From Thuidium tamariscinum (Eukaryota; Streptophyta; Bryopsida; Hypnales; Thuidiaceae), in assembly GCA_947034885.2 (NCBI GenBank), contig OZ019759.1:15564501-15628500 (forward strand): a stretch of 64,000 nucleotides of DNA, in the 5' to 3' direction. Position 1 is the stretch's first letter. Each line of letters starts with the position of its first letter. A model generated the notes under the pieces. That model was not told the DNA's origin and did not search any database. It worked only from the letters and a program-made list of their open reading frames with translations. Shown here piece by piece: positions 50,173-61,916 of this stretch. A program made the translations under genes and the position numbers.

Positions 50173-50793
50173 CTCTACAACGAACCCAAACCACCATCAC
50201 ATTAGAATCTTCTAGGGAGAAACAAATTATTATAGAGAATCTACAAAGTTGCATAAATGAAGTGTACACTCTGGACCTTACCTCAAAAATTGAAGCGAAT
50301 ATGTCTTCACTTGATTGAAAAGATGCTTTAGGAACAATGATACAGGCGAATTCCGGTGGCACAGGAAAGGAATGGAATTTGTTTTATTCATTGTAAACAA
50401 GAATTAGCGCCAAATCTAATTCAAATTGCTGAGCAGGAACTAAAACAAGACAACTTGAATTAGTTCAATGCCACGATAAGTTGTTTGCTGCTACAACGAC
50501 TAGAAGAGCGAGAGGGACGGGAGAAAGGTCCACCGAAAGAAAGCGGGAGACATGCAGAAAGCTTAAAGTTGCAAGTGGGAGTGTAGAGGAATATCCCAGC
50601 AGTTGCAAGTGCGAGGCTGGTTACCCTAAAAAGGATGCCACGTGCCAACTTTCCATTGGCAGATACTTTCTAGCATCAACAACACATTTCCAGGAATTTT
50701 GATTGTAATGCTATTCCTTGGTTCCGGAGTAAGGTACCCCAACCGTGCTTGGACCCCCCTCAATCTGTTAACATCTTCATACAAAAAATACAA

Positions 50794-51573
50794 TTATGCA
50801 TTCTTGTCTTCTACTTCAGTCTTTAAACTCTGAATTCGGTTTGCAGTAGTTGTAACATCAATAATTCCTAGTGTTGGTTTGTCAGTAGTTGGCACTTGTC
50901 CCTCCACAACATTTTCTGGTACAACTTCATCACTTACACGCTCAGTCCTCTTTTTTTTAGCACGTTGTTGTGATCTATAGCTGAATACAATTGGCACGTG
51001 AGATCCATCGGAGTCGAATTCTGTAGCAGAGTCCTCAGTGTCATGTGCGGGTGGTACCTCAACCTATGTAGTTTTTTTCCCCAGTCTACCTTGCAGGTAC
51101 CTTTTTACCCCCCTTGGAATGAATCCATTTGTTGGGGTAGGAATTTTGACTTTGTCCCCCATTGTCTTCAAAGTTGACTAGTCCATTCTCTAGTTCAATT
51201 TCAGCTCTGCATGGACCCCTCGTGTAATGAAGAAATGCACTTCATTGCGTTTGACATTAAGGACATCATACAACACCTGGTACACTTCAATGCATCGGTT
51301 TGTAAACTCCTTGTCAATGCAGTGTTTTAAATTTGCCTTGTGGAAGCGTTAGTGATAGTTGTGACGCTCTTCCGGGAAGGCCTTGTCAATGTGGAACCAC
51401 TCGATGTAATTGACGCAGTCTTCGTAAGTCCATGGGTCAGGCACGTCCTTCCACCCCTTGAATGCAAGCTTTGTGGGGTTATGTAAAACATGCCACCACT
51501 TACGATGTTTGTTTCCTGGTCGCAATTGGATCTTGTCTCGTTCTTCCTTGGTCATTCTTGCCAATGTAGCCAT
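50794..51573 (-). pseudogene. Single-frame gene of unknown family with four internal stops
   Basis: ATG at 51573 (MATLARMTKEERDKIQLRPG). The same frame continues 260 codons to TAA at 50796-50794, interrupted by TAA 51351-51349, TAG 51192-51190, TAG 51180-51178 and TAG 51066-51064, with no frameshift. The N-terminal ~75 residues are Trp-rich (KWWHVLHNP, FKGWKDVPDPWTYEDC). The C-terminal part has a KKKR basic patch and a short coiled coil. No family was recognised. A TATA box lies 131 bp upstream (51704-51711). It is divergent from the kinase-like gene and probably shared a promoter region with it. Confidence 0.55.
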
Positions 51574-51703
51574 TTTCACAGAAAAACGCAAAAACCTCCT
51601 ACGTGGCAATCAAGAAGACCTTGCACAACATTCACAACCAGCTCAACGAAAGAGGTGGAAGGCTGAGAGTATGCAAGGCGGGGACAAATGGGGCGGGGAC
51701 GGG

Positions 51704-51711
51704 TTTATATA
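51704..51711 (-). promoter_or_regulatory. TATA box of the leftward gene
   Basis: Minus strand TATATAAA, 131 bp before the ATG at 51573, at the left edge of a G-rich spacer. Confidence 0.55.
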
Positions 51712-51960
51712 GGGCCAACTGGGAACGTCTGGGTGCGGATGCCATCGATGGCAGGGTAGGGACGCCATCGAGTGGGGGCGCAGATGTGTGGGTAGGGGCA
51801 TGGATGCCATTGTGGTCGGGGGGGCGGACGTCTAGGCGGCGACTTTAGGGCGGGGACGTGTAGAAACCAAGTGGGAATGCCATGAGGACGGGATGGGGAC
51901 GTGATATGATGGGGCGGGAATGCAAGGGGGCCGGGGCGTGGACGTGCGTGGGGAAGGGAC
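51712..51960. promoter_or_regulatory. G-rich bidirectional promoter spacer
   Basis: About 250 bp between two outward-facing TATA boxes. It is full of 'gggcggggacg', 'gggcgtggacg' and 'gatgccat' words on the plus strand. Similar GGCGTGGAC words occur in copy 1 at 3.5-4.0 kb. A shared control region for the divergent pair is inferred. Confidence 0.45.
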
Positions 51961-51968
51961 TATATAAA
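51961..51968 (+). promoter_or_regulatory. TATA box of the kinase-like gene
   Basis: TATATAAA in context ggactatataaagcga, 204 bp before the ATG at 52165. Confidence 0.6.
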
Positions 51969-52164
51969 GCGAGTCCCCACCCTCATTCCTTTGCCAAGTC
52001 CGTGCCCTATGCCTCACATGCTAGTTCATCTCCATGGCCTATGCGAGTGAGTTTGGTGGGTGGTAGGTTTGGCCCGCATATAAGACCCGGATCTTTGAAA
52101 TTTTTTTAAACTTTCGTGCTTTGGGATTGATACGGAGGCCCATTGGAAATTTTTTCTTTTCATT

Positions 52165-53745
52165 ATGATAGGGGAAGGGAGTGGATTGGTAGAGACACGT
52201 CCTATGTTTGTAGATTTGGATGTTGTCAGTGAGATAGTAATTCCATCCATGAATACGTTGATGGCCTCAGGTTCATCGAATCCTTCTTCATTAGGCCAAA
52301 AGAAGCGCTAGAAAGCACAAAATCTTCAGATGCCTCCACATGAATTCATAGTTGAAGGGAGAGCAATAGCTGTGGTGTTCTACACTCATCGAAGTACAAG
52401 TATGTGGACGAGGGAGTATGTGGCGCTCAATAAAGAAGGATACCACAAACTGACAAGGGACCTACGAAGGGAGCTGGAATCAAAGTTTGAAACATCTAAG
52501 AAATTCAACAATTTCTCAGATTATTGGTTGCACCAAGAGTGGCTCGATAAATAGGTGGTTGCCTTCACAACCAATATAGCGTCAAATTGGTATTACCACA
52601 CGGGTAAGAAAGAAGATGGTAGCGACTAGGACATGCAAAACAAAGAGGTGGTTTCAAAATTGAGCATCATTCAAAAGTTTGCTCAACAATATTCTTCTTT
52701 GCGTAAGAAAAAACAAGTACCATGGAGAGTGACAGTTAAAGACACTATAACGGCTCATTGTGTGAGTGGAACATTCAAGTGGCTTGAAAGTTTCGTGAAA
52801 GTCATCCCCATGCCGAAACAGACTACAAGTGGATCATATGGGACTATGAAGAAGGTGATGCTTACTAAACTTGAGAGCATTCCTATTTGGATATTTTTTG
52901 CTGGGAAGAGCTTGAAGACTACAAAGGAAAAGGAAAAGCGCCAAGCAATCATCAATGAGGCGGGAGGGTGTCCAGTGAATCATCCTGGCATCATTCAAAT
53001 TGCATATCTCCACCCTAAAACAATGGAAGGCTACACGCTATGGTAGAATGAAGGATCTCTAATTTCTTTCTTGTCCAAATACAATTCCAAAGTGAGCGAA
53101 TCAGTGGATGTGGATGAGATTGAGCGTGAACAAGGTACGGGGTTGACAAAAGAGGAACTTGCATGGGTTGCAACTTATAGAAGAAACCGAGTGAACTTGG
53201 CACTCTCATTACTTGTCATTGTGGGGAAATGCCACGATGTGCAGTTTATGCACAATGACATATCTCCATCCAATGTTTTACTCCATTTTGATAACTGGAA
53301 AGAAAATAGGGTGTATATAGGGATATGTGATTGGGGACTTTCTAACCGAGTTGTAGAGAAGGAGCCATCAAGATGTGGCTATCCCAATATAGAGATCCTT
53401 GCGAAGGAGAAAAAAATGCAAAGGTTTGCGGCCCCAGAATTGTTTTATGTATACGGAGAGAAAGGTTCAACAAACTCAATTGAAGCCATGCAAAAAACAC
53501 ATTTGTACTCCATAGCTGCTGATGCATATGCGGTGTGATGGATAGCTTTTGCAATTTGGAATGAAGAGTGGGACTTTAATTACTTTACAATGAAGAATCC
53601 AGAGCAGTATCAAAATCTCAGGATCAAATTGGGAAGCCTTGTAAAAGAAGATGTGTGTGTAAGGGCATCAATGACAAATGTTCTAGACACATTGAAGAAG
53701 GCCCCCCACTGTTGGATTATGCTAGATTGTTGTTATCGTACATAG
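52165..53745 (+). pseudogene. Protein-kinase-like gene, one frame, five internal stops
   Basis: ATG at 52165 opens a frame that can be followed 527 codons to TAG at 53743 with no indel. It is cut by TAG at 52309, 52552, 52627 and 53044 and TGA at 53536. A kinase domain is visible. It has a Gly-loop-like SGSYGTMKKVML (about 52830), a Lys in FAGKSLK, and a Glu/Pro-rich 'NEAGG...NHPGII' stretch. The catalytic loop is HNDISPSNVLL (53251; Asp and Asn present, Arg of HRD replaced by Asn). The metal-binding segment is CDWG (Asp at 53329; DFG is DWG), and APE is at 53431-53439. The N-terminal ~200 residues are unrecognised and have a QKKR patch. The key catalytic residues are kept, so it was probably active before the stops arose. 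No plant kinase subfamily is assigned. Confidence 0.7.
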
Positions 53746-54049
53746 TATTTTGTTTTTAATACTTTTTGTAGTTTAGAATATAGTTCATGCATAGAAGGTA
53801 GTCATCCTTATAGAAGAGCTTATGTACCTACTTGGTAATTGCCAAACACCTTGAATATATATAAAATCGGATGTATAGTTGTATACCATACTCAAAATCC
53901 CATAATATATTAATATGCCATTTCATTGTTCTTTCCTTATGGCATTTTTTATAACTTCTATGAATTGATGATAAAACTTAAATAAAAACTATGAATGCAG
54001 TAGTTTGGTATAAAAATACATACACTTTATTTTTTCACTATGCCTATGT

Positions 54050-55640
54050 TTTAGGAGTTAATGAAGCCCAAAAAAAAGGGAAAATGAATGATCCAACAAA
54101 AAAATGAATGACATTGAAGTAGAATGGAAGAATTTTAGGAATGAAGAAAAAACAAAAAAGGAAAGGGAATGATAGAACAAAAAAATAAAAATAATGGCTT
54201 TGAGTTGGGATGGAAGAACTTTAGGAAATAAGCAAAAATAAAATAGGTAAGGTAATGATTCAACAAATAAAGAAAAACTATGAGTTGGAATAAAATAGTC
54301 TTGCTAATTAATGAAGCAAAACAAAATAGAAAAAGGAATGATTCAACAAAAAAGAAAAGAATAACTATGAGTTGGGTGGGAGAGTTTTAGGAACGAAGCC
54401 AAAAAAATAGGGAAAGAAATGATGGAACAAAAAATGAACATTTGGCTTTCAATTGATATGGAAGAATTTTAGAAAGGAAGCCCCCAAAAGGAAAGAGAAT
54501 GATGGAATTAAAAAAAGAATGGCTTTGAATTGGGATGGGAAAGTCTTGCTAATGAATGAAGCAAAATAAAATAGAAAAAGGAATGATTCAACAAAAAAGA
54601 AAAGAATAACTATGAGTTGGGATGGGAGAGTTTTAGGAATGAAGCAAAAAAATAAGAGAGAGAATGATCCAAACCAAAAAGAATGGCATAGAGTTGGGAT
54701 GGGAAGAACTTTGCTAATTAATGGAAGAAAATAGAAAGGAAATGATGGAACAAATACAAAATGGAATTGAGTTAGGATGGGAGAGTTTTAGGAATGAAGC
54801 CAAAAAAATAGGAAAGGGAATGATTCACCCCAAAAAATGACAATGAGTTGGAATAAAAGAGTTTTAGGATTCAAGGAAAAAAATAGAAAATTTTTATTAA
54901 TTAATGAAGCGATAAAAATAGAAAAGAGAATGATTTAACAAAAAACAAATGGCATTGAGTTGAGATGGGAGAGTTTTGCTTATGATGCAAAAGAAATTGG
55001 AAAGGAAATGATGGAATAATAAATTAAAGTGGTTTGGGTGTTAGAGTGAAATGATCTAACACTAAAAAAAAATTTGGAATGGTGGAGTGACTTGGGATAT
55101 AGAAATGGTTTGGGTGCTAGAGTGATGTGTTCTAACATTAAAAAAATTGGAATGGTTTGGGTGTTAAAGTGATATGAATGATAAACAAAATTAGGGAACG
55201 AAATAAAATGTCGTTGGGTTTAAAAAATCCGTTTAAGCTTAATGTTAAAAAATGTTGCTAATAAAAGCAAACAAAATGTGAGAGAGATAAGTCCACAAAA
55301 AATAGGGTGTCAAAGTGATTTCATCTAACACCCAAAAAAAATTACCATTGAGTTGGGATAGAGTTGGGATACCACAAAAAATAAATGGAATTGAGTTGAG
55401 ATGAAAGAGTTTTGCTAATGAAGCAAAAAATGAAAGGGAAGGGAATGATCAACGAAAAATAAATGGCCTTGGGTTGGGATGGAACAATTTTGCTAATCAC
55501 ACAAAATAAAATAGGAAAAAGAAGTCATTCCACCCTACACAAATGGCATTGAATTAAAATGGAAGATTTTTGGTAATGATGCCAAAAAAATAGGAAAGGG
55601 AATGATTCTGCCAATAAAAATAATGGCAATGACTTGGAAT
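54050..55640. repeat. A-rich satellite array, inverse of the 4.4-7.6 kb array
   Basis: Imperfect units of about 70 bp. Each holds 'aatggcattgagttgggatg', then 'ggagagttttgctaatgaag', then 'caaaaaaataggaaagggaa' and 'tgattcaacaaaaaa'. This is the reverse complement of the array in copy 1. Units have variable A-runs and deletions. Confidence 0.75.
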
Positions 55641-56019
55641 GGAAGTGTGCTTTAAAAATCAATGTCTAAAAGAAGAGATGGAGCAGGGTTGCTATTTGGC
55701 GAGCCTGTGAGTGTGAGCTTGTGAGCGGGAACAACAAAATTCAAATATTTTTAATAAAGGACCTATGACCGTGGATTTAGTACATTGTATTATCGGGAGA
55801 ATGTAAGGTCTTGTCTACAAACAATGGGGTACCAAATGTTTTTGTTATCATTTTTTTTTGGCACAAATTTTTTTTTCAATATCTATAAAAGAAAAGCATT
55901 CAAGAAATGTGAAGAGAATTTAAGTACACCCATGATGTAGCCATAAAACACACAAACCCAATAAAAATAAAAACAATCACATAATAGTTTGACCCAAGAG
56001 ATTCATTGATCTCATGAGT

Positions 56020-58189
56020 CTAAGTGGCGGTGGACTTAGTCGCAAAATCAGATCCAATAGAAGACTCTGACGTCTCTCTACCCTCAGATGCAGACACATC
56101 AAGAAATTGCAAGACATTTAAAGCATAACTGTCTTTACAGCGTTTTGGCCTAGAGCTACCAAAATCTGCAAAAGCACCTGCCATTTGCTCGGCATAGATT
56201 GGAAGCTCAAATGTCTTCTCTGGACTGACGATCTTCTTGAAGATTGAATCTACAAGCATCAATCTTCAACCCCTGCTCCCTCCCAAAAAAACATAGTTTT
56301 TAGACTTCTTTAATGTGAAAATTACAATGCAAAAAGGAAATAGGAAAAGTGCCAACTTACTTACTAAATTTCTCCTTGCGAGCAAATTTGCGAGGCACCA
56401 TAGGCATGTCATTCGGGTCTTGTGAAACTTGAACTACTGGTGCCTGAGTTGGCGTGGGCACCACGGTTGCTGCTGACTTCTTCATTGGCTTTAAAATGGC
56501 ATTATAAATGTCCTTGTGCCCCTCCAAAGCAACAATGTGGCGGCCATTGCCGCGACAAGCTATAATGCATGCACTTAAAGACAAGAAATTAAAACTTATT
56601 AGTTAAATTATTGAAAGTGCAAACTACAATTAGAATGTAGAATGGGTGGGAGAACATTCACTTGTGGATGCACTACAATCTAAAATCAAGTCTTCTTCAA
56701 CGCTGGTTGATTCAAGGAGAAGGATGTAGAATCTTGGGTCTTTTTTGCGCCCTCCTCGCCATGGCTTCTCTCCATTCATTGCCATGTCATCCGGATGAGT
56801 ATAATTCATCAACATGTCGTCGTTCTCAATGTCGACACCGGCCTTCTTGGTTGTGGTAGTGCGCTTGAAAGAAAAATTGGATTTCCCTTTATCTCCCAAG
56901 TCCTTTACAAGAAGAGTCACACCAAACTTCTGTGTCTGCACCATCCAAAGCAAATTTAGATTAAAATGTATGATAAAATTTGCATTACAAATTGTACTTG
57001 AGAACTTCAAGAAAATGGTTAAAATTTACCGTCTTCTTTTTGTCAATAGCCGAGGTAAGGTGCATCCGGTTCATCCCCATCCACTCCTTCCTCACAACCT
57101 TCTCATACGTTTCACACAAGCTTGCAATGCTTGATTTTGCTGTAATGCTCTAAGAATGAAACAATATGATGTAGCCATGGTCCTGTAGATGCGGGCTAGC
57201 AAAACAAAAGATCGCTTGGAGAGCCTCATCTTCTACGTCAGCGTTCCAGTCTGGAATATCATCTAGTGAATAAGGTAACCCTGGTACGGACAAATTGTCT
57301 GGGCAATCTAAAAAAATAACATCCACTCCAGGCCTAGCGTTGGATAGACTATAGAACATGCGAGTTTTTCTAGCCGACAACTGCAAACATTTAGTTCATT
57401 AAAACGTGATTGCTAGAAATAGAAGAAATATTCATGTCATTCACAAATAAAATAATAACTTCCATTTCAAAATAAAATCTCATTACCTTCTTTAAAAACT
57501 GTAAGACTTCATTGAACCAAGTTGGGTTCTCGGCATCCATATCCTCTACAAAGTCTTCAATTGAGATGTTGAGGATTAAATCCTCGGTTTTGGCCAAATC
57601 ATCTTCAATGAGGGCCATCGCTTGTGTGACATGCGAAATGACATCCTTAGTGAGTTGGAAGAGGGTTGCCTTCCTCTTCACTCCGCTTTGAGATCCACTC
57701 TGCACTTGTGAACCTTGATCCACGGTTGAAGACGCTACAATTTGGCCTCCCGCTTCCTCCTTCTTTTGCCTTTGGCCTTTGTGAGCGCTCCTAACTCCAC
57801 CCTCGAGCTAAGAGTTTTTCACACGGGTCCTGTGTCTAATTGAATTTTCTTTCTAATTGGGTATTAAAAGAAAGCCTTCCAAGTAATGAACTCTTTTAGT
57901 CACGTCTTTTAAGTGTTTCTAATCTGATTTCGTGGTTATAATTCTATCTATTCTATTCTAAAATTCAACCAAACGAGAGCCTACTCTAGTCTATTCTATC
58001 AAATGATGTTGCCTGAATCTAATTCCAGGCATTTGGTAAAAAGAAACTTAACAGTAAAACAATGAGAATAAAAATCAAATGTGAGCGGTTTACCTCCTCT
58101 ACGTAAATCTCCATAGTCTCGTCGTCAAACATCATCATGTGTAAATATTCTTCCACAACCTCGCCATCAAAATCATCTCGACTCTCCAT
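56020..58189 (-). pseudogene. DNA methyltransferase-like gene (beta-class N6/N4 type), six exons
   Basis: Proposed exons: 58189-58094 (ATG, acidic), 57807-57487, 57380-57030, 56935 to about 56661, 56573-56361 and 56263-56020. Most junctions match in phase with GT-AG borders. Exon 3 has VDVIFLDCPDNLSVPGLPYS then HLQDHGYIILFHS, the motif IV region with DPPY changed to DCPD. Exons 4-5 give EEDLILDCSAST then CIIACRGNGRHIVALEGHKD, the motif I AdoMet region (normally LDPFAGSGT...GRxxxGxE). Motif IV before motif I is the beta-class order of N6-adenine/N4-cytosine methyltransferases. TAG at 57152-57150 breaks exon 3. The exon 4 donor lacks a canonical GT in the required phase. Both catalytic motifs are altered, so it may be a pseudoenzyme as well as a pseudogene. 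Exon 1 could instead belong to another model. Confidence 0.6.
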
Positions 58190-59567
58190 CTAATCCATAA
58201 TAATTCTCATGTTGTTGGTCAATCAATTCTGTCCTGATTAAAAAAAAATAAAGGTTATGTAGCGTGAATTCAATTGCGTAATTCTTTTAATTCCTAGGTT
58301 CCCGGTAATTAGGAAATACTGCAATTAAATTAGTCTATCTAGTTGGTTAATGTCCTATTTTAAAGAAATCAACGGAATTCTATTAGTTAACTATTTGTTG
58401 TTCTTTGTTTTTATTTTAGTTTTCCATTGATATTATAAAATTCCACCGAATTCTAATTGAATTAAATTAATTTGGATGGAATTTCCCTTCAAATCTTTTC
58501 AAATCCAATTAATTTTTGAAGTTATTTTAATCCCAAAGAAATTGGTTGTCAATTTGTTTGTTTCCCTTTGGCTTATTAGAATATTTTAATTAAAAACTAT
58601 CACCAAATCTTTTCAAATCTAATTAATTTTTGAATTTGCGTTAATTCTAAAGAAATTGGTTGTCAATTTGTTTGTTTCGTTTTTGGCTTATTAGGCCTAA
58701 TAAAACAAAACCAACAAAATTCAAGCCGTCTAAGAATCTAATTAATAACTAACTACCAAAGAATGTAGAACATACCCCAAGAATAAAAGCCAATTCAATA
58801 GTAAGATTCCTAAACAATGAGTTTTTAATTGCCAAAAGTCAAACACAAAGAATATAGCACTTTATTCAATAGTGAGATTCTTTTAAGAAATGGTTTTTTA
58901 ATGCTAAATTCCCTCACGTGGTTATCTCTCACGTAATCCTTCTCCCCTTAATTCCTTTCTTCTTTCTCGACCTTGCACTTAGTTTTTTGCAATGTTTAGT
59001 GAAGAAGTTGGCTATGGAGTTTTGAGTGAATAGAGCTTCTAGAATGGAGCGTCAAAGTTGCAAAGAGTGGATTTTTAGTGTAAAATCAAAAGTGGTGGAG
59101 GAGTTTTAATTCCGCATCTTTTGATTTTCGATTAAAACCCAATTTTTGTAATATCACTTTTCCAACCCAAGTTGGTGTAAGGAGCACTTACTTGCTTTGT
59201 TGTGTGTGTGTGTGTGTGTTGGCTATGGTGTGTGTGTTCTTGTTGTTTGGTTTGTTTTTTGTTTTTTGTTTTTCCTTGGCCGGTCCCTAGACTTGGCCTG
59301 GCCTAGCCTCTGCTCCCCGACTCTGGCCTCCGCTCACCCGACCTGGCCTCCGCTCCCTGACTCTGGCTCTGCTCCCCAACTCTAGCTCCGCTCACCCGGC
59401 TCTGGCCTCCCCTGGCTCGGCCACGTGGCGCTCCCCCGTTGGGCGGACCCCGCCCCGTCACCCGCCTACATGGCGGCTTCTGATTGGCCCGGGGGGGGAG
59501 TTTGCTGCTGCCTGCTCCGCCAGTTTGCTTGCTCCGCCGATCTGGCCTTCCTGGACTGGGATTTGAA

Positions 59568-59696
59568 CACTAAACTAAATTTTGGGATTTTAAACTAAAG
59601 GAAATTTTGGATACTAAACTAAAGGAAATTTTGGATACCAAACTAAAGGAAATTTTGGATACCAAACTAAAGGAAATTGTGGACACTAAACTAAAG
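59568..59696. repeat. 24-bp tandem repeat, about five units
   Basis: Unit 'aaactaaaggaaattttgga' plus 'tacc', nearly identical across the middle copies and degenerate at both ends. Confidence 0.85.
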
Positions 59697-60025
59697 AGTC
59701 ATTTAAACTGATGAGGTGGTGGTCAAGACTCTAAATGATAGTTTGGCTTGCAAGGGTCCTTGTCAACCAAAAGCCATCAATTGTGAAGTTCAATTTAGAA
59801 AGAGTACACTTGATGGGTTTGGATGTGGGTTTTATAGGTTTGAGCTTTTTTCCCAATTATTCCTATTCAAGTACACTTGTAGTCAAGGATGTGTTTAGTG
59901 GGTTATCCTATTTCTTGAGAGGTAAGGAATAGCACCCTAGGATCAAATGCACTTAGGTGCAGTTTGTTGCGTAGGGTTATCCTTGGTTGTCACGAAATTA
60001 CTTTAGTATTCTAAGTATTTAGGCG

Positions 60026-60145
60026 CAAAAGGAGGTACACATGACAGTGTTTAACCGAACTTCCACTGGAAAATATTTTAGAATGTCCACAACTTAGTAC
60101 TTTAAAATCTGGGACCAAAGGAGGTACACATGACAGTGTTTAAAC
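60026..60145. repeat. Direct repeat, 89 bp apart
   Basis: 'aaaggaggtacacatgacag' followed by 'tgttta(a)accgaactt' occurs at 60028 and again at 60117. Confidence 0.8.
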
Positions 60146-61916
60146 CGAACTTTGGCACCAAATTCTTCAAGTTTCCGAAAAGAAGGCTTAGAAGAGAAGT
60201 TAAGGTTGGCCTAATGGCAGAGGGAAAAGGTGGATCTTTTGAAGGGGCCCTAGGCCTCCAAAGTCCCAATAAACACAACAAGACTTAGCCAAGAATTTTG
60301 GTCCAAGCAGTGCTCCGACCATGTCGGTAGCACAAGTAGTATAACAAACTGTCGGTATGCAAAAGAAAAGGATACTGGCAACCTCGAGGGGGGCCCTTAT
60401 ATACCCGCGGCCGGGCCCCTCTCGATAATTGCCAGTGAAAACATTTTGTTACTTTCTATCTTAAACTACCCTAATGTAATTCCAAAATATTAGTTGTTTA
60501 ATGGTGAAAATTTCTAAAAACATCCCCATTTGGCAAACAAAATCTTGGCCAAATCAAATCCAAGATCTTAACTCAAAATATTTTGGAATTAACCCTAATT
60601 TACGTAGATATTTTGCAAGTTAACCAAAATTCATTTTGAAAATTATCTTTCTTTAGCCCAAAGATGGCTTTTTACGCAAGAAAGAGATCTTGACCAAATC
60701 CAATCTTTGATTTTCCAAGAGATATTTCCAAAATCACTTCTAATTAACCGCAATTAACGATTAAAAAGTCAAACTAAGAGCTGACACTCTCTATCTTTTA
60801 GGGAACAACTCGAAACGGAAAACCGTCTGCGCCATTGTCTTCAGAAGACCCCAATTAGCCTAAGGGACCCCTCACCCCTCACTCCTAGGCCATTTGCACG
60901 CCCAAATTGGAATTACGGTAACTCCAATTAAAAGTCAAAAATCTAACTTCTAGGATTTGCGCATTTCGATGAATCTGTTAGGCCAGGGTTGTTAGGAATG
61001 TCCGTGAGAGTAAGGAATGACTCCTCATTTGCGACAATCGGACATCATTCGCTCCTGATACGCCGGTCAACCCGCTGCCAACTTGTAACTTCCAGTGAAA
61101 TTCGATGTCGATGCCGGTTTTGGTAGTTGGGAATGTCGGAATGTCTTCAAACTTGACCGGGCGCTTATTAAGCACACAAAAACCTATCCTAATTTTTAGT
61201 GAGATTTTACTGCATCATACGTAATTTCTATGAATTTACGAACATTTCTATATGCGGTTGACTTCCCATGGAGTCAACGTGGAATTTCGGAAAAATCCGA
61301 AATAAATTGGGTAACATCTAGGGCACTCCTAGATTCTTGGTGTAAGTCCCACACAACCTTGCACCTTTCTAATTTTAGTAATTTGGAATTACTTTGCCCA
61401 ATATGGACAATTTAATTCCCGATGCCCGGGAATCTTGGACAATTGTTTGATTCTTGTTTGCTCCTGGCATGCTCCTACCCTTGGAACACCTCTCTGTAGT
61501 CTTCAATCTCCAATCCTCCATCTTTTATCTCGTGAAAGTTCGAATTTTTCAAACCCATCGTGGTGGTTTTACTTTTAAATTCAATTTGTTCCAAAATTGA
61601 ACTTAAGCCCTAGTAACTCTTCTAGGCTTGTAGTAGACTCTTTTAGCTTAGTCAGTATATCATGTTCATCCTTCAAAGGTTGACTTTGCACAGACAAGTA
61701 CTAAGACTGACTAACTCTCGATTCCTGATTTCTCTCGGAATTACTAAATTCTCACATAAACTTGCTTTGGAGACTTAAAATGATTCAAATCTCTAGGATT
61801 AGGGATTTTCCACCTTCTAAGTTGGTTTTCCGCCATTTTGACATAGATTGATACCAAAACTCCTTCAACACTCTTTTTATGTTCTTTTCATGTATATTTT
61901 AGCTAATTTTCGCTAT

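Larger units (their letters stand above)
50720..55800. mobile_element. Repeated element copy 2, inverted relative to copy 1
   Basis: Contains, in reverse order and strand, the four landmarks of copy 1: 'ggtacccc..tgcttggaccc' at 50733-50755, the array at 54.05-55.64 kb, 'gtgagcttgtgagcggg' near 55715, and 'acctatgaccgtgg' near 55769. It carries two divergent genes around a G-rich spacer. The class is unknown and no terminal repeats were established. Confidence 0.5.
58190..61916. other. Repeat-derived spacer between the MTase-like and ParB-like genes
   Basis: No intact gene. It contains a (TG)n run at 59201-59218, a C/T-rich 'tggcctccgctc' repeat at 59290-59420, a 24-bp tandem repeat (listed separately) and a direct repeat near 60.03 kb. 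'ccttatataccc' at 60395 is a possible TATA within retroelement-like sequence. A minus ORF at 61175-60978 reads FEDIPTFPTTKTGIDIEFHW and has no recognised domain. An old LTR-type insertion separating the two genes is possible but not shown. Confidence 0.4.

Noticed and set aside
60978-61175. Fragment reading FEDIPTFPTTKTGIDIEFHW as an exon of the methyltransferase-like gene
   Set aside because: The resemblance to the TTTTKKAGVDIE stretch at 56.85 kb is weak, and splice sites do not connect it. It was left as part of the repeat spacer.
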